DNA from: Chamaelirium japonicum
Taxonomy: Eukaryota; Streptophyta; Magnoliopsida; Liliales; Melanthiaceae
Assembly: GCA_947650365.1 (NCBI GenBank)
Contig: OX393550.1
Location: 75,045,229 to 75,109,228 of the forward strand
Direction of reading: 5' to 3'
DNA: 64,000 bases
Each line of letters opens with the position of its first letter. The stretch's first letter is position 1. The notes under the pieces were generated by a model. It was not told the origin of the DNA. It saw nothing but the letters and a program-made list of their open reading frames with translations, and ran no database searches. Of this stretch, positions 28,221 through 40,514 are shown in pieces. The position numbers were made by a program, and so were the translations under genes.

Positions 28221-29087
28221 TATGGTCCATTCTAATTCATTCGTATGATCCATTCTTATTCATTCGCACGATCCAGTCTAATGGATTCGCACGATCCATT
28301 CTAATTCATTCGCATGAATGTATCCATTCTAATTCATTCGTACGATCCATTCTAATTCATTAATATGATCCATTCTAATTCATTCGTACGATCCATTCTA
28401 ATTCATATGCACAAAGGTATCCAATCTAATCCATTCGTAGGATCCATTCTAATCCATTCGCACGATCATTTCTAATTCATTCGTACGATCCATTCTAATT
28501 CATTCGCTCGAATATATCCATTCTAATCCATTCGTACGATCCATTCTAATCCATTCGTACGATCCATTCTAACTCATTCGCATGAATGTAACCGTTCTAA
28601 TTCATTCATTTGATCCATTCTAATTCATTCGTACAATCCATTCTAATTTATTCGTCCGATCCATTCTAATTCATTCGCACGAATGTATCCATTCTAATTC
28701 ATTCGTACGATCTATTCTAATTTATTCGTACGATCCATTCTAATTCATTCGTAAGATCCATTCTAATTCATTCGTACGATCCATTCTAATTCATTCGTAC
28801 GATCCATTCTAATTCATTCGCACGAATGTATTCATTCTAGTTCATTCGTACGATACATTCTAATTCAATCGTCCGATCCATTCTAATTCATTCGCACGAA
28901 TGTATCCATTCGAATTCATTCGTACGATCCATTCTAATTCACTCGTACGATCTATTCTAATTCATTCGTACGATCCATTCTTACTCATTCGTACGATCCA
29001 TTCTTACTCATTTGTCTGATCCATTCTAATTCATTCGCATGAATGTATCCATTCTAATTCATTCATACAATCCATTCTAATTCATTC

Positions 29088-29147
29088 TGTACGATCCATT
29101 CTAATTCATTCGTACGATCGTATGAATGAATTAGAATGGATCGTACG
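29088..29147. repeat. 60 bp near-palindrome at −to+ switch
   Basis: Centre 29117; same junction family, with TTCTGTACG in place of TTCCGTACG and CGTATG on the right. Confidence 0.83.
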
Positions 29148-30409
29148 AATGAATTAGAATAGATCATACGAATGAGTAAGAATGGATCGTACGAATGAAA
29201 TAGAATGGATTGTACAAATGAATTAGAATGGATTGTGCGAATGAATTTGAATGGATCGTACGAATGAATTAGAATGGATTGTGCTAATGAATTAGAATTG
29301 ATCGTACGAATGAAATAGAATGGATTGTACGAATGATTTAGAATGGATCGTACGAATGAATTAGAATGGATCATACGAATGATTTGGAATGGATACATTC
29401 GTGCGAATGAATTAGATTGGATCATACGAATGAGTAAGAATGGATCGTACGAATAAAATAGAATGGATTGTACGAATGAATTAGAATGGATTCGTACGAA
29501 TGAATTAGAATGGATACATTCATGCGAATGTATTAGAATGGATCGTACCAATGAGTAAGAATGGATCGTACGAATGAAATAGAATGGATTGTGCGAATGA
29601 ATTAGAATGGATCATACGAATGAATTAGAATGGATCGTGTGAAAGAATTAGAATGGATTGTATGAATGAATTAGAATAGATCGTATGAATGAATTAGAAT
29701 GGATCGTACGAATGAATTAGAATGGATCGTAAGAATGAATTAGAATGGATCGTACGAATGAATTAGAATGGATACATTCGTGCGAATGAATTAGAATGGA
29801 TACATTCGTGCGAAAGAATTAGAATAGATCGTATGAATGAATTAGAATAGATCCTATGAGTGAATTAGAATGGATCGTGCGAATGAATTAGAATGGATCG
29901 TACGAATGAATTAGAATGGATCGTGCTAATGAATTAGAATTGATCGAACGAATGAATTAGCATGGATCGTGCTAATGAATTAGAATGGAACGTACGAATG
30001 AATTAGAATGGATCGTGTGAAAGAATTAGAATGGATTGTATGAATGAATTAGAATGGATCGTACGAATGAATTAGAATGGATCGTGTGAAAGAATTAGAA
30101 TGGATTGTATGAATGAATTAGAATAGATTGTATGAATGAATTAGAATGGATCATACGAAGGAATTAGAATGGATCGTACGAATGAATTAGAATGGATCGT
30201 ACGAATGAATTAGAATAGATCGTACGAATGAATTAGAATGGATCGTACGAATGAATTAGAATGAATCGTGTGAAAGAATTAGAATGGATCGTACGAATGA
30301 ATTAGAATGGATCATGCGAATGAATTAGAATGGATCGTATGAATGAATTAGAATGGATCGTGCTAATGAATTAGAATTGATCGAACGAATGAATTAGCAT
30401 GGATCGTGC
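29118..30409 (+). repeat. Satellite block, forward
   Basis: Copy of 14860-15230 at offset 14,350 in its first 500 bp. It then holds the reversed R order twice (about 29930-30000 and 30360-30405). It stops at CGTGCATTCGTACG. Confidence 0.9.
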
Positions 30410-30866
30410 ATTCGTACGATCCATTCTAATTCATTCGTAAGATCCATTCTAATTATTCGTACGATCTATTCTAATTCACTCGTACGATCCATTCTAATTC
30501 ATTCGCACGAATGTATCCATTCTAGTTCATTCGTACGTTCCATTCTAATTCATTCGTATGATCCATTCTAATTCATTCATACGATCTATTCTAATTCATT
30601 CATACAATCCATTCTAATTCTTTCACACGATCCATTCTAATTCATTCGTATGATCCATTCTAATTCATTCGTACGATCCATTCTAATTCATTTGTACGAT
30701 CCATTCTAATTCATTCGTACAATCCATTCTATTTCATTCGTACGATCCATTCTTACTCATTCGTATGATCCATTCTAATTCATTCGCACGAATGTATCCA
30801 TTCTAATTCATTCATACAATCCATTCTAATTCATTCCGTACGATCCATTCTAATTCATTCGTACGA
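30410..30866 (-). repeat. Short reverse block
   Basis: Reverse monomers, including a shortened CTAATTATTCG at about 30451. It ends with ATTCCGTACG and a perfect 60 bp palindrome. Confidence 0.88.
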
Positions 30867-30896
30867 TCGTACGAATGAATTAGAATGGATCGTACG
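30837..30896. repeat. Perfect 60 bp spacerless palindrome
   Basis: Arms 30837-30866 and 30867-30896 match exactly; same ATTCCGTACG left border as at 18645. Confidence 0.9.
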
Positions 30897-31924
30897 AATA
30901 AATTAGAATAGATTGTACGAATGAATTAGAATGGATCCTACGAATGAATTAGAATGGATCGTGTGAAAGAATTAGAATGGATCATACAAATGAATTAGAA
31001 TGGATCGTACGAATGAATTAGAATGGATCATACGAATGAGTAAGAATGGATCGTACAAATGAAATAGAATGGATTGTACGAATGAATTAGAATGGATCGT
31101 ACGAATGAATTAGAATGGATCGTGTGAAAGAATTAGAATGCATTGTATGAATGAATTAGAATGGATCGTATGAATGAATTAGAATGGATCGTGCGAATGA
31201 ATTCGAATGGATCGCATGATCCATTCGAATAGAATGGATCGTATGAATGAATTAGAATGGATCGGGCGAATGAATTAGAATGGATTGTAGGAATGAATTA
31301 GAATGGATCGTATGAATGAATTAGAATGGATCGTATGAATGAATTAGAATGGATCGTGCGAATGAATTATAATGGGTCGTACGAATGAATTAGAATGGAT
31401 CGTAGGAATGAATTAGAATGGATCATACGAATGAATTAGAATGGATCATACGAATGAGTAAGAATGGATCGTACAAATGAAATAAAATAGATTGTACGAA
31501 TGAATTAGAATGGATACATTTGTGCGAATGAATTAGAATGGATCGTACGAAAGAATTAGAATGGATCGTACGAATGAATTAGAATGGATCGTACGAATGA
31601 ATTAGAATGGATCTTACGAATGAATTAGAATGGATCGTACGAATGGATTAGAATGGATACATTCGTGCGAATGAATTAGAATGGATTGTATGAATGAATT
31701 AGAATGGATCGTACGAATGAATTAGAATGGATCGTACGAATGAATTAGAATGGATCGTACGAATGGATTAGAATGGATTGTACGAATGAATTAGAATGGA
31801 TCCTACGAATGAATTAGAATGGATCGTGTGAAAGAATTAAAATGGATTGTATGAATGAATTAGAATGGATCGTATGAATGAATTAGAATGGATCGTGCGA
31901 ATGAATTCGAATGGATCGTACGAA
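30867..31924 (+). repeat. Forward block with 13 bp hairpin
   Basis: Forward monomers interrupted by a 30 bp hairpin at 31201. The hairpin context recurs at 43167 and 51145. The L markers GATTGTACG, GGATCCTACG and GTGTGAAAG precede the module at 31822. Confidence 0.9.
31201..31230. repeat. 13 bp stem hairpin inside forward block
   Basis: Stem 31201-31213 and 31218-31230 (ATTCGAATGGATC and its complement), loop GCAT. A reversed half-monomer is inserted, then forward monomers resume at AGAATGG. Confidence 0.88.
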
Positions 31925-31972
31925 TTCATTCTAATTCATTCATACAATCCATTCTAATTCTTTCACACGATC
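31822..31972 (+). repeat. Palindromic module, forward spacer
   Basis: Arms 31822-31867 and 31927-31972 around a 59 bp spacer. Flanks L and R. Confidence 0.88.
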
Positions 31973-33039
31973 CATTCTAATTCATTCGTACGTTCCATTC
32001 TAATTCATTAGCACGATCCATGCTAATTCATTCGTTCGATCAATTCTAATTCATTCGCACAATCCATTCTAATTCATTCATACGATCCATTCTAATTCAT
32101 TCATACAATCCATTCTAATTCTTTCACACGATCCATTCTAATTCATTCGTAGGATCCATTCTAATTCATTCGTACAATCCATTCTAATCCACTCGTACGA
32201 TCCATTCTAATTCATTCGTACGATCCATTCTAATTCATTCGTACGATCCATTCTAATTCATTCATACAATCCATTCTAATTCATTCGCACGAATGTATCC
32301 ATTCTAATCCATTCGTACGATCCATTCTAATTCATTCGTACGATCTATTCTAATTCATTCGTCCGATCCATTCTAATTCATTTGCACGAATGTATCCATT
32401 CTAATTCATTCGTACGATCCATTCTAATTCATTCGTACGATCCATTCTAATTCATTCGTATGATCCATTCTAATTCATTTGTACGATCCATTCTAATTCA
32501 TTCGTACGAATCCATTATAATTCATTCGTACAATCTATTCTATTTCATTCGTACGATCCATTCTTACTCATTCGTATGATCCATTCTAATTCATTCGGAC
32601 GAATGTATCCATTCTAATTTATTCGTACGATCCATTCTAATTCATTCGTAAGATTCATTCTAATTCATTCGCTCAAATGTATCCATTCTAATCCATTCGT
32701 ACGATCCATTCTAATCCATTCGTACGATCCATTCTAATTCATTCGCATGAATGTAACCATTCTAATTCATTCATTTGATCCATTCTAATTCATTCGTACG
32801 ATCCATTCTAATTCATTAGCATGATCCATGCTAATTCATTCGTTCGATCAATTCTAATTCATTAGCACGATCCATTCTAATTCATTCGTACGATCCATTC
32901 TAATTCATTCGCACGATCCATTCTAATTCATTCATAGGATCCATTCTAATTCATTCATACGATCTATTCTAATTCTTTCGCACGAATGTATCCATTCTAA
33001 TTCATTCGCACGAATGTATCCATTCTAATTCATTCGTAC
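31925..33039 (-). repeat. Satellite block, reverse
   Basis: A short R flank (GTACGTTCC, CCATGC, GTTCGATCAATTC), then an unrelated run. A second full R-like series without a module arm follows at about 32810-33000. Confidence 0.9.
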
Positions 33040-33394
33040 GAATGAATTAGAATGGATCGTACGAATGAATTAGAATAGATCGTACGAATGAATTAGAATG
33101 GATCGTACGAAGGAATTAGAATGGATCGTACGAATGAATTAGAATGGATATATTCGTGCAAATGAATTAGAATGGATCGTATGAATGTATTAGAATGGAT
33201 CGTATGAGTGAATTAGAATGGATCGTACGAATGAATTAGAATGGATTGTATGAATGAATTAGAATGGATCGTATGAATGAATTAGAATGGATCATACGAA
33301 TTAATTAGAATGGATCATACGAATGAATTAGAATGGATCGTACGAATGAATTAGAATGGATCGTACGAATGAATTAGAATGGATACATTCGTGC
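33040..33394 (+). repeat. Short forward block, duplicated at 55 kb
   Basis: GAAGG, ATATTCGTGCAAATG, GTATTAG, GAGTGAATTAG and CATACGAATTAATTAG occur in the same order as 55080-55424 (offset 22,030-22,053). It exits through ACATTCGTGCGATCC. Confidence 0.9.
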
Positions 33395-33673
33395 GATCCA
33401 TTCTAATTCATTCGCACAATCCATTCTATTTCATTCGTACGATCCATTCTTACTCATTGGTACGATCCATTCTAATTCATTCGCACGAATGTATCCATTC
33501 TAATTCATTCGTACGAATCCATTCTAATTCATTCGCACGATCTATTCTAATTCATTCGCATGAATGTAACCATTCTAATTCATTCGTACGATCCATTCTA
33601 ATTCATTCGTACGATCCATTCTATTTCTTTCACACGATCCATTCTAATTCATTCACACGAATGTATCCATTCG
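33395..33673 (-). repeat. Short reverse block
   Basis: About 12 reverse monomers with TATTTC and TTACTC variants. The first half matches 55425-55565. It exits through ATGTATCCATTCGTACGAATG. Confidence 0.88.
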
Positions 33674-33811
33674 TACGAATGAATTAGAATAGATTGCGAA
33701 TGAATTAGAATGGATCATACGAATGAATTAGAATGGATCCTATGAATGAATTAGAGTCGATCGTACAAATGAATTAGAATGGATCGTGCGAATGAATTCG
33801 AATGGATCGTA
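33674..33811 (+). repeat. Very short forward block
   Basis: Six or so monomers. It opens with a shortened ATTGCGAATG, contains GAGTCGATCG, and ends GAATTCGAATGGATCG, then switches to reverse without a module arm. Confidence 0.85.
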
Positions 33812-34978
33812 CGATCCATTCTAATTCATTCGCACGATCCATTCTAATTCATTCGTACGATCCATTCTAATTCATTCATACGATCCAATCTAATTCATTC
33901 GTACGATCCATTCTAATTCATTTGCACAAATGTATCCATTCTAATTCATTCGTACTATCCATTCTAATTCATTCGCACGATCCATTCTAATTCATTCGTA
34001 CGATCCATTCTAATTCATTCGCACGATCTGTTCTTATTCATTCGCACAATCCATTCTAATTGATTCGCACGAATGTATCCATTCTAATTCATTCATACGA
34101 TCCATTCTAATTCATTCGTACGATCCATTCTAATTCATTCGTATGATCCATTCTAATTAATTCTTATGATCCATTCTAATTCATTCGTACGATCCATTCT
34201 AATTCATTCGTACGATCCATTCTAATCCATTCTAGTTCATTCGTACGATCCATTCTAATTCCTTCGTACGATCCATTCTAATTCATTCGTACGATCTATT
34301 CTAATTCATTGTATCCATTCTAATTCATTCGTACGATCCATTCTAATTCATTCGTACGATCCATTCTAATTCATTCGTACGATCCATTCTAATTCATTCG
34401 TACGATCCATTCTAATTCATTCGCACGATCCATTCTAATTCATTCGTACGATCCATTCTAATTCATTCATACGATCCATTCTAATTCATTTGTACGATCC
34501 ATTCTAATTCATTCGCACAAATGTATCCATTCTAATTCATTCGTACGATCCATTCTAATTCATTCGCACGATCCATTCTAATTCATTCGTACGATCCATT
34601 CTAATTCATTCGCACGATCTATTCTTATTCATTCGCACAATCCATTCTAATTCATTAGCACGAATGTATCCATTCTAATTCATTCGTACGATCCATTCTA
34701 ATTCATTCGTACGATCCATTCTAATTAATTCGTATGATCCATTCTAATTAATTTGTATGATCCATTCTAATTCATTCGTACGATCCATTCTAATTCATTC
34801 GTACGATCCATTCTAATTCATTCGTACGATCCATTCTAATCCATTCTAGTTCATTCGTACGATCCATTCTAATTCCTTCGTACGATCCATTCTAATTCAT
34901 TCATATGATCCATTCTAATTAATTCGTATGATCCATTCTAATTCATTCGTACGAATGTATCCATTCTAGTTCATTTGT
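33812..34978 (-). repeat. Satellite block, reverse
   Basis: Holds a local duplication: GATCTGTTCTTATTC near 34026 and its variant GATCTATTCTTATTC near 34616, about 590 bp apart. The order around each copy is similar (ACAAATGTATCC upstream, CGTATG runs and CTAGTTC downstream). Confidence 0.9.
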
Positions 34979-35285
34979 ACGAATGAAATAGAATAGATTG
35001 TACGAATGAATTAGAATGGATTAGAATGAATTAGAATGGATCGTGTGAAAGAATTAGAATGGATCGTACAAATGAATTAGAATGGATTAGAATGGATCGT
35101 GCGAATGAATTAGAATGGATCGTACGAATGAATTAGAATGGATCGTACGAATGAATTAGAATGGATTATATGAATGAATAAGAATGGATCGTACGAATGA
35201 ATTAGATTGGTTCGTGGGAATGAATTAGCATCAATCGTACGAATGTATTAGAATTGATCGTACGAATGAATTAAAATGAATCGTA
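34979..35285 (+). repeat. Short forward block
   Basis: Contains linkerless cores (GGATTAGAATGAATTAG near 35019) and the marker GCATCAATCG. It exits through AATCGTACGATCC, a +to− type also at 45386, 48644, 52080 and 60238. Confidence 0.88.
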
Positions 35286-36800
35286 CGATCCATTCTAATT
35301 CATTCGTATGATCCATTCTAATTCATTCACACGAATGTATTCATTCTAGTTCATTCGTACGATCCATTCTAGGTCATTCATACGATCCATTCTAATTCAT
35401 TCGTACGATCCATTCTAATTCATTCGTATGATCCATTCTAATTAATTCGTATGATCCATTCTAATTCATTCGTACGATCCATTCTAATTCATTCATACAA
35501 TCCATTCTAATTCATTCGCACGAATGTATCCATTCTAATTAATTCATACGATCCATTCTAATTCATTCGTATGATCCATTCTTATTCATTCGCACGATCC
35601 AGTCTAATGGATTCGCACGATCGATTCTAATTCATTCGCACGAATGTATCCATTCTAATTCATTCATACGATCCATTCTAATTCATTCGTACGATCCATT
35701 CTAATTCATTCGCACAAATGTATCCATTCTAATTCATTCGTACGATCCATTCTAATTCATTCGTACGATCAGTTCTAATTCATTCATACGATCCATTCTA
35801 ATTCATTCGTATGATCCATTCTAATTCACTCATACGATCCATTCTAATACATTCATACGATCCATTCTAATTCATTTGCACGAATATATCCATTCTAATT
35901 CATTCGTATGATCCATTCTAATTCCTTCGTACGATCTATTCTAATTCATTCGTACGATCCATTCTAATTCATTCGTACGATCCATTCTAATTTATTCGCA
36001 CGAATGTATCCATTCTAATTCATTCGTACGATCCATTCTAATTCATTCGCACAACCCATTCTAATTCATTCGTACGATCCATTCTAATTCTTTCACATGA
36101 TCTATTCTAATTCATTCGTACGATCCATTCTAATTCATTCGCACGATCCATTCTAATTCATTCGTACGATTCATTCTAATTCATTCGCACGATCTGTTCT
36201 TATTCATTCGCACAATCCATTCTAATTCATTCGCACGAATGTATCCATTCTAATTCATTCGCACGAATGTATCCATTCTAATTCATTCGTATGATCCATT
36301 CTAATTCATTCGTACGATCCATTCTAATTCATTCATATGATCCATTCTAATTAATTCGTATGATCCATTCTAATTCACTCATACGATCCATTCTAATCAT
36401 TCTAATTCATTCGTACGATCCATTCTTATTCATTCATACGATCCATTCTAATTCATTCGCACAATCCATTCTAATTCATTCGTACAATCCATTCTAATTC
36501 ATTCGTATGATCCATTCTAACTCATTCGGTGGATCCATTCTAATTCATTCGTACGATCCATTCTAATTCATTCCCACGATCCATTCTAATTTATTGGTAC
36601 GATCCATTCTAATTCATTCGTACGATCTATTCTAATTCATTCGCACGAATGTAACCATTCTAATTCATTCATACGATTCATTCTAATTCATTCGTATGAG
36701 CTATTCTAATTCATTCGTACGATCCATTCTAATTCATTCGTATGATCCATTGTAATTCATTCATACAATCCATTTAGATTCATTCACACAAATGTATCCA
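35286..36800 (-). repeat. Satellite block, reverse
   Basis: Parallels 45387-46755 at offsets of 9.95-10.1 kb. Markers are CAGTCTAATGG (35600), GATCTGTTC (36191), CTCATTCGGTGGATCC (36521) and GAGCTATTC (near 36688). Confidence 0.9.
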
Positions 36801-37235
36801 TTAGAATGGATCGTACGAATGAATGGATCTTACGAATGAATTAGAATGGATCGTACGAATGAAATAGAATGGATCGTACGAATGAATTAGAATGGATACA
36901 TTCGTGCGAATGAATTAGAATGGATCGGACGAATGAATTAGAATGGATCGTACGAATGAACTAGAATGGATCGTACGAATGAATTAGAATGGTTCGTACG
37001 AATAAATTAGAATGGATACATTCGTCCGAATGAATTAGAATGGATCATACGAATGAGTAAGATGGATCGTACGAATGAAATGGAATAGATTGTACGAATG
37101 AATTAGAGTGGATCCTACGAATGAATTAGAATGGATCGTATGAAAGAATTAGAATGGATTGTATGAATGAATTAGAATGGATCGTATGAAGAATTAGAAT
37201 GGATCGTGCGAATGAATTCGAATGGATCGTACGAA
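36801..37235 (+). repeat. Forward block, first 1.1 kb tandem copy
   Basis: Starts ATTAGAATGG directly after ATGTATCC, then has a collapsed monomer GAATGAATGGATCTTACG. It carries the L flank with a one-base deletion (GAGTAAGATGG) and ends in a module spacer shortened by one base (GAAGAATTAG). Confidence 0.92.
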
Positions 37236-37524
37236 TTCATTCTAATTCATTCATACAATCCATTCTAATTGTTTCACACGATCTATTCTAATTCATTCGT
37301 AGGATCCATTCTAATTCATTCGCACAATCCATTCTATTTCATTCGTACGATCCATTCTTACTCATTCGTATGATCCATTCTAATTCATTCGGACGAATGT
37401 ATCCATTCTAATTTATTCGTACGATCCATTCTAATTCATTCGTACGATCCATTCTAATTCATTCATACGATCCATTCTAATTCATTCGTCCGATCCATTC
37501 TAATTCATTCGCACGAATGTATCC
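36894..37524. repeat. 631 bp near-perfect palindrome around a module
   Basis: The inner module has arms 37134-37179 and 37238-37283 and a forward spacer 37180-37237 (58 bp, one base deleted). Outside the arms, L at left is mirrored by reversed L at right, out to ACATTCGTGCG at 36894 and CGCACGAATGTATCC ending 37524. The centre of the outer limits coincides with the spacer centre. A few mismatches (CGTATG against CGTACG, GAACTAG against GAATTAG, GTAAGATGG deletion) remain. Confidence 0.88.
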
Positions 37525-37903
37525 ATTCTAATTCATTCGTACGATCCATTCTAATTCATTCGCACAATCCATTCTAATTCATTCGTACAATCCATTCTAA
37601 TTCATTCGTATGATCCATTCTAACTCATTCGGTGGATCCATTCTAATTCATTCGTACGATCCATTCTAATTCATTCCCACGATCCATTCTAATTTATTGG
37701 TACGATCCATTCTAATTCATTCGTACGATCTATTCTAATTCATTCGCACGAATGTAACCATTCTAATTCATTCATACGATTCATTCTAATTCATTCGTAT
37801 GAGCTATTCTAATTCATTCGTACGATCCATTCTAATTCATTCGTATGATCCATTGTAATTCATTCATACAATCCATTTAGATTCATTCACACAAATGTAT
37901 CCA
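37236..37903 (-). repeat. Reverse block between 1.1 kb copies
   Basis: Starts as the reversed L flank, mirror image of 36894-37235, up to about 37524. From about 37543 it is the second copy of 36440-36800. Confidence 0.92.
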
Positions 37904-38338
37904 TTAGAATGGATCGTACGAATGAATGGATCTTACGAATGAATTAGAATGGATCGTACGAATGAAATAGAATGGATCGTACGAATGAATTAGAATGGAT
38001 ACATTCGTGCGAATGAATTAGAATGGATCGGACGAATGAATTAGAATGGATCGTACGAATGAACTAGAATGGATCGTACGAATGAATTAGAATGGTTCGT
38101 ACGAATAAATTAGAATGGATACATTCGTCCGAATGAATTAGAATGGATCATACGAATGAGTAAGATGGATCGTACGAATGAAATGGAATAGATTGTACGA
38201 ATGAATTAGAATGGATCCTACGAATGAATTAGAATGGATCGTATGAAAGAATTAGAATGGATTGTATGAATGAATTAGAATGGATCGTATGAAGAATTAG
38301 AATGGATCGTGCGAATGAATTCGAATGGATCGTACGAA
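37904..38338 (+). repeat. Forward block, second 1.1 kb tandem copy
   Basis: Copy of 36801-37235 at offset 1,103. It shares both single-base deletions; one difference was noticed (GAATTAGAATGG here against GAATTAGAGTGG). Confidence 0.92.
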
Positions 38339-38627
38339 TTCATTCTAATTCATTCATACAATCCATTCTAATTGTTTCACACGATCTATTCTAATTCATT
38401 CGTAGGATCCATTCTAATTCATTCGCACAATCCATTCTATTTCATTCGTACGATCCATTCTTACTCATTCGTATGATCCATTCTAATTCATTCGGACGAA
38501 TGTATCCATTCTAATTTATTCGTACGATCCATTCTAATTCATTCGTACGATCCATTCTAATTCATTCATACGATCCATTCTAATTCATTCGTCCGATCCA
38601 TTCTAATTCATTCGCACGAATGTATCC
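37997..38627. repeat. 631 bp near-perfect palindrome, second tandem copy
   Basis: Copy of the palindrome at 36894 at offset 1,103; inner module 38237-38386 with the forward, one-base-short spacer. Confidence 0.88.
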
Positions 38628-38680
38628 ATTCTAATTCATTCGTACGATCCATTCTAATTCATTCGTACGATCCATTCTGA
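38339..38680 (-). repeat. Reverse block, mirror of preceding L flank
   Basis: Copy of 37236-37560. Exits by TTCTGATACATTCGTGCG, a switch not seen elsewhere. Confidence 0.9.
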
Positions 38681-40153
38681 TACATTCGTGCGAATGAATT
38701 AGAATGGATCATACGAATGAGTAAGAATGGATCGTACGAATGAAATAGAATGGATTGTGCGAATGAATTAGAATGGTCGTACGAATGAATTAGAATGAAT
38801 CGTGTGAAAGAATTAGAATGGATTATATGAATGAATTAGAGTAGATCGTATGAATGAATTAGAATGGATCGTACGAATGAATTAGAATGGATCGTATGAA
38901 TGAACTAGAATGGATACATTCGTGCGAATGAATTAGAATGGATCGTACGAATGAATTAGAATGGATCGTACGAATGAATTAGAATGGATCTTACGAATGA
39001 ATTAGAATGGATATAACGAATGCACGATCCATGCGAATGAATTAGAATGGATCGGACGAATGAATTAGAATGGATCGTACGAATGAGTAAGAATGGATCA
39101 TACGAATGAAATAGAATAGATCGTACGAATGAATTTGAATGGATCGTACGAAGGAATTAGAATGGATCGTACGAATGAATTAGAATGGATATATTCATAC
39201 AAATGAATTAGAATGGATCGTATGAATGTATTAGAATGGATCTTATGAGTGAATTAGAATGGATCGTACGAATGAATTAGAATGGATCGTATGAATGAAT
39301 TAGAATGGATACATTCGTGTGAATGAATTAGAATGGATCGTAAGAATGAATTAGAATAGATTTTGTGAATGAATTAGAACTGATCGTACGAATGTATTAG
39401 AATGGATACATTCGTGCGAATGAATTAGAATGGATTGTATGAATGAATTAGAATGGATCGTACGAATTAATTAGAATGGATCGTACGAATGAATTAGAAT
39501 GGATCTTGCGAATAAATTAGAATGGATCGTACGAATGAATTAGAATGGATACATTTGTGCTAATGAATTAGAATGGATCGTACGAATGAATTAGAATGGA
39601 TCGTATGAATGAATTAGAATGGATCGTACGAATGAATTAGAATGGATCGTGCGAATGAATTAGAATGGATCGTACGAATGAACTAGAATGGATACATTCG
39701 TGCGAATGAATTAGAATGGATCGTACGAATGAATTAGAATGGATCTTACGAATGAATTAGAATGGATCGTACGAATGAATTAGAATGGATCGTACGAATG
39801 AATTAGAATGGATACATTCGTGCGAATGAATTAGAATGGATTGGACGAATGAATTAGAATGGATCGTATGAATGAATTAGAATGGATCGTACGAATGAAT
39901 TAGAATGGATCGTACGAATAAATTAGAATGGATACATTCGTCCGAATGAATTAGAATGGATCATACGAATGAGTAAGAATGGATCGTACGAATGAAATAG
40001 AATAGATTGTACGAATGAATTAGAATGGATCCTACGAATGAATTAGAATGGATCGTGTGAAAGAATTACAATGGATTGTATGAATGAATTAGAATGGATC
40101 GTATGAATGAATTAGAATGGATCGTGCGAATGAATTCGAATGGATCGTACGAA
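38681..40153 (+). repeat. Satellite block, forward
   Basis: Forward monomers with a 12-base reverse remnant (GCACGATCCATG, near 39022), TTTTGTGAATG near 39361, and a full L flank (39810-40050) before the module at 40051. Confidence 0.9.
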
Positions 40154-40419
40154 TTCATTCTAATTCATTCATACAATCCATTCTAATTCTTTCACACTAT
40201 CTATTCTAATTCATTCGTAGGATCCATTCTAATTCATTCGTACAATCTATTCTATTTCATTCGTACGATCCATTCTTACTCATTCGTATGATCCATTCTA
40301 ATTCATTCGGACGAATGAATCCATTCTAATTTATTTGTACGATCCATTCTAATTCATTCGTACGATCCATTCTAATTCATTCGTCCGATCCATTCTAATT
40401 CATTCGCACAAATGTATCC
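39810..40419. repeat. About 610 bp palindrome around a module
   Basis: Inner module: arms 40051-40096 and 40156-40201, forward spacer 40097-40155. L at left is mirrored on the right, where one monomer is missing, so the outer limits are off-centre by about half a monomer. Confidence 0.86.
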
Positions 40420-40514
40420 ATTCTAATTCATTCGTACGGTCCATTCTAATTCATTCGCACAATCCATTCTATTTCATTCGTACGATCCATTCTTACTCAT
40501 TCGTATGATCCATT
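40154..40514 (-). repeat. Reverse block, mirror of preceding L flank
   Basis: Reversed L flank to about 40419, lacking one monomer relative to the left side. Exits by GATCCATTATGGATACATTC, a −to+ type also at 49413, 52898 and 55714. Confidence 0.9.

Larger units (their letters stand above)
25512..29117 (-). repeat. Longest reverse block
   Basis: The longest block of one orientation (3.6 kb). It contains a broken monomer CTATTCTAGTTC (near 25642), a fused monomer TATTTCACAC at 26771, a local duplication 730 bp apart (27201 and 27931), and a run of four 10-base units at 28181-28220. The end is a −to+ palindrome centred at 29117. Confidence 0.9.
36440..38660. repeat. 1,103 bp near-identical tandem duplication
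   Basis: Copies about 36440-37542 and 37543-38660. They share private features: CTCATTCGGTGGATCC (36521 and 37624), GAGCTATTC, the collapsed GAATGAATGGATC, the one-base deletions GTAAGATGG and GAAGAATTAG. One base difference was noticed (near 37107). Confidence 0.92.

Noticed and set aside
29063-29551. 162-residue open frame on the complement strand
   Set aside because: Same 23-residue satellite peptide; it runs across an orientation switch at 29117, and its openness comes from variant monomers replacing TAA.
33379-33687. 102-residue open frame on the + strand
   Set aside because: Crosses two orientation switches (33394, 33673). Its first 50 or so residues match the frame at 55409 only because the DNA is a segmental copy.
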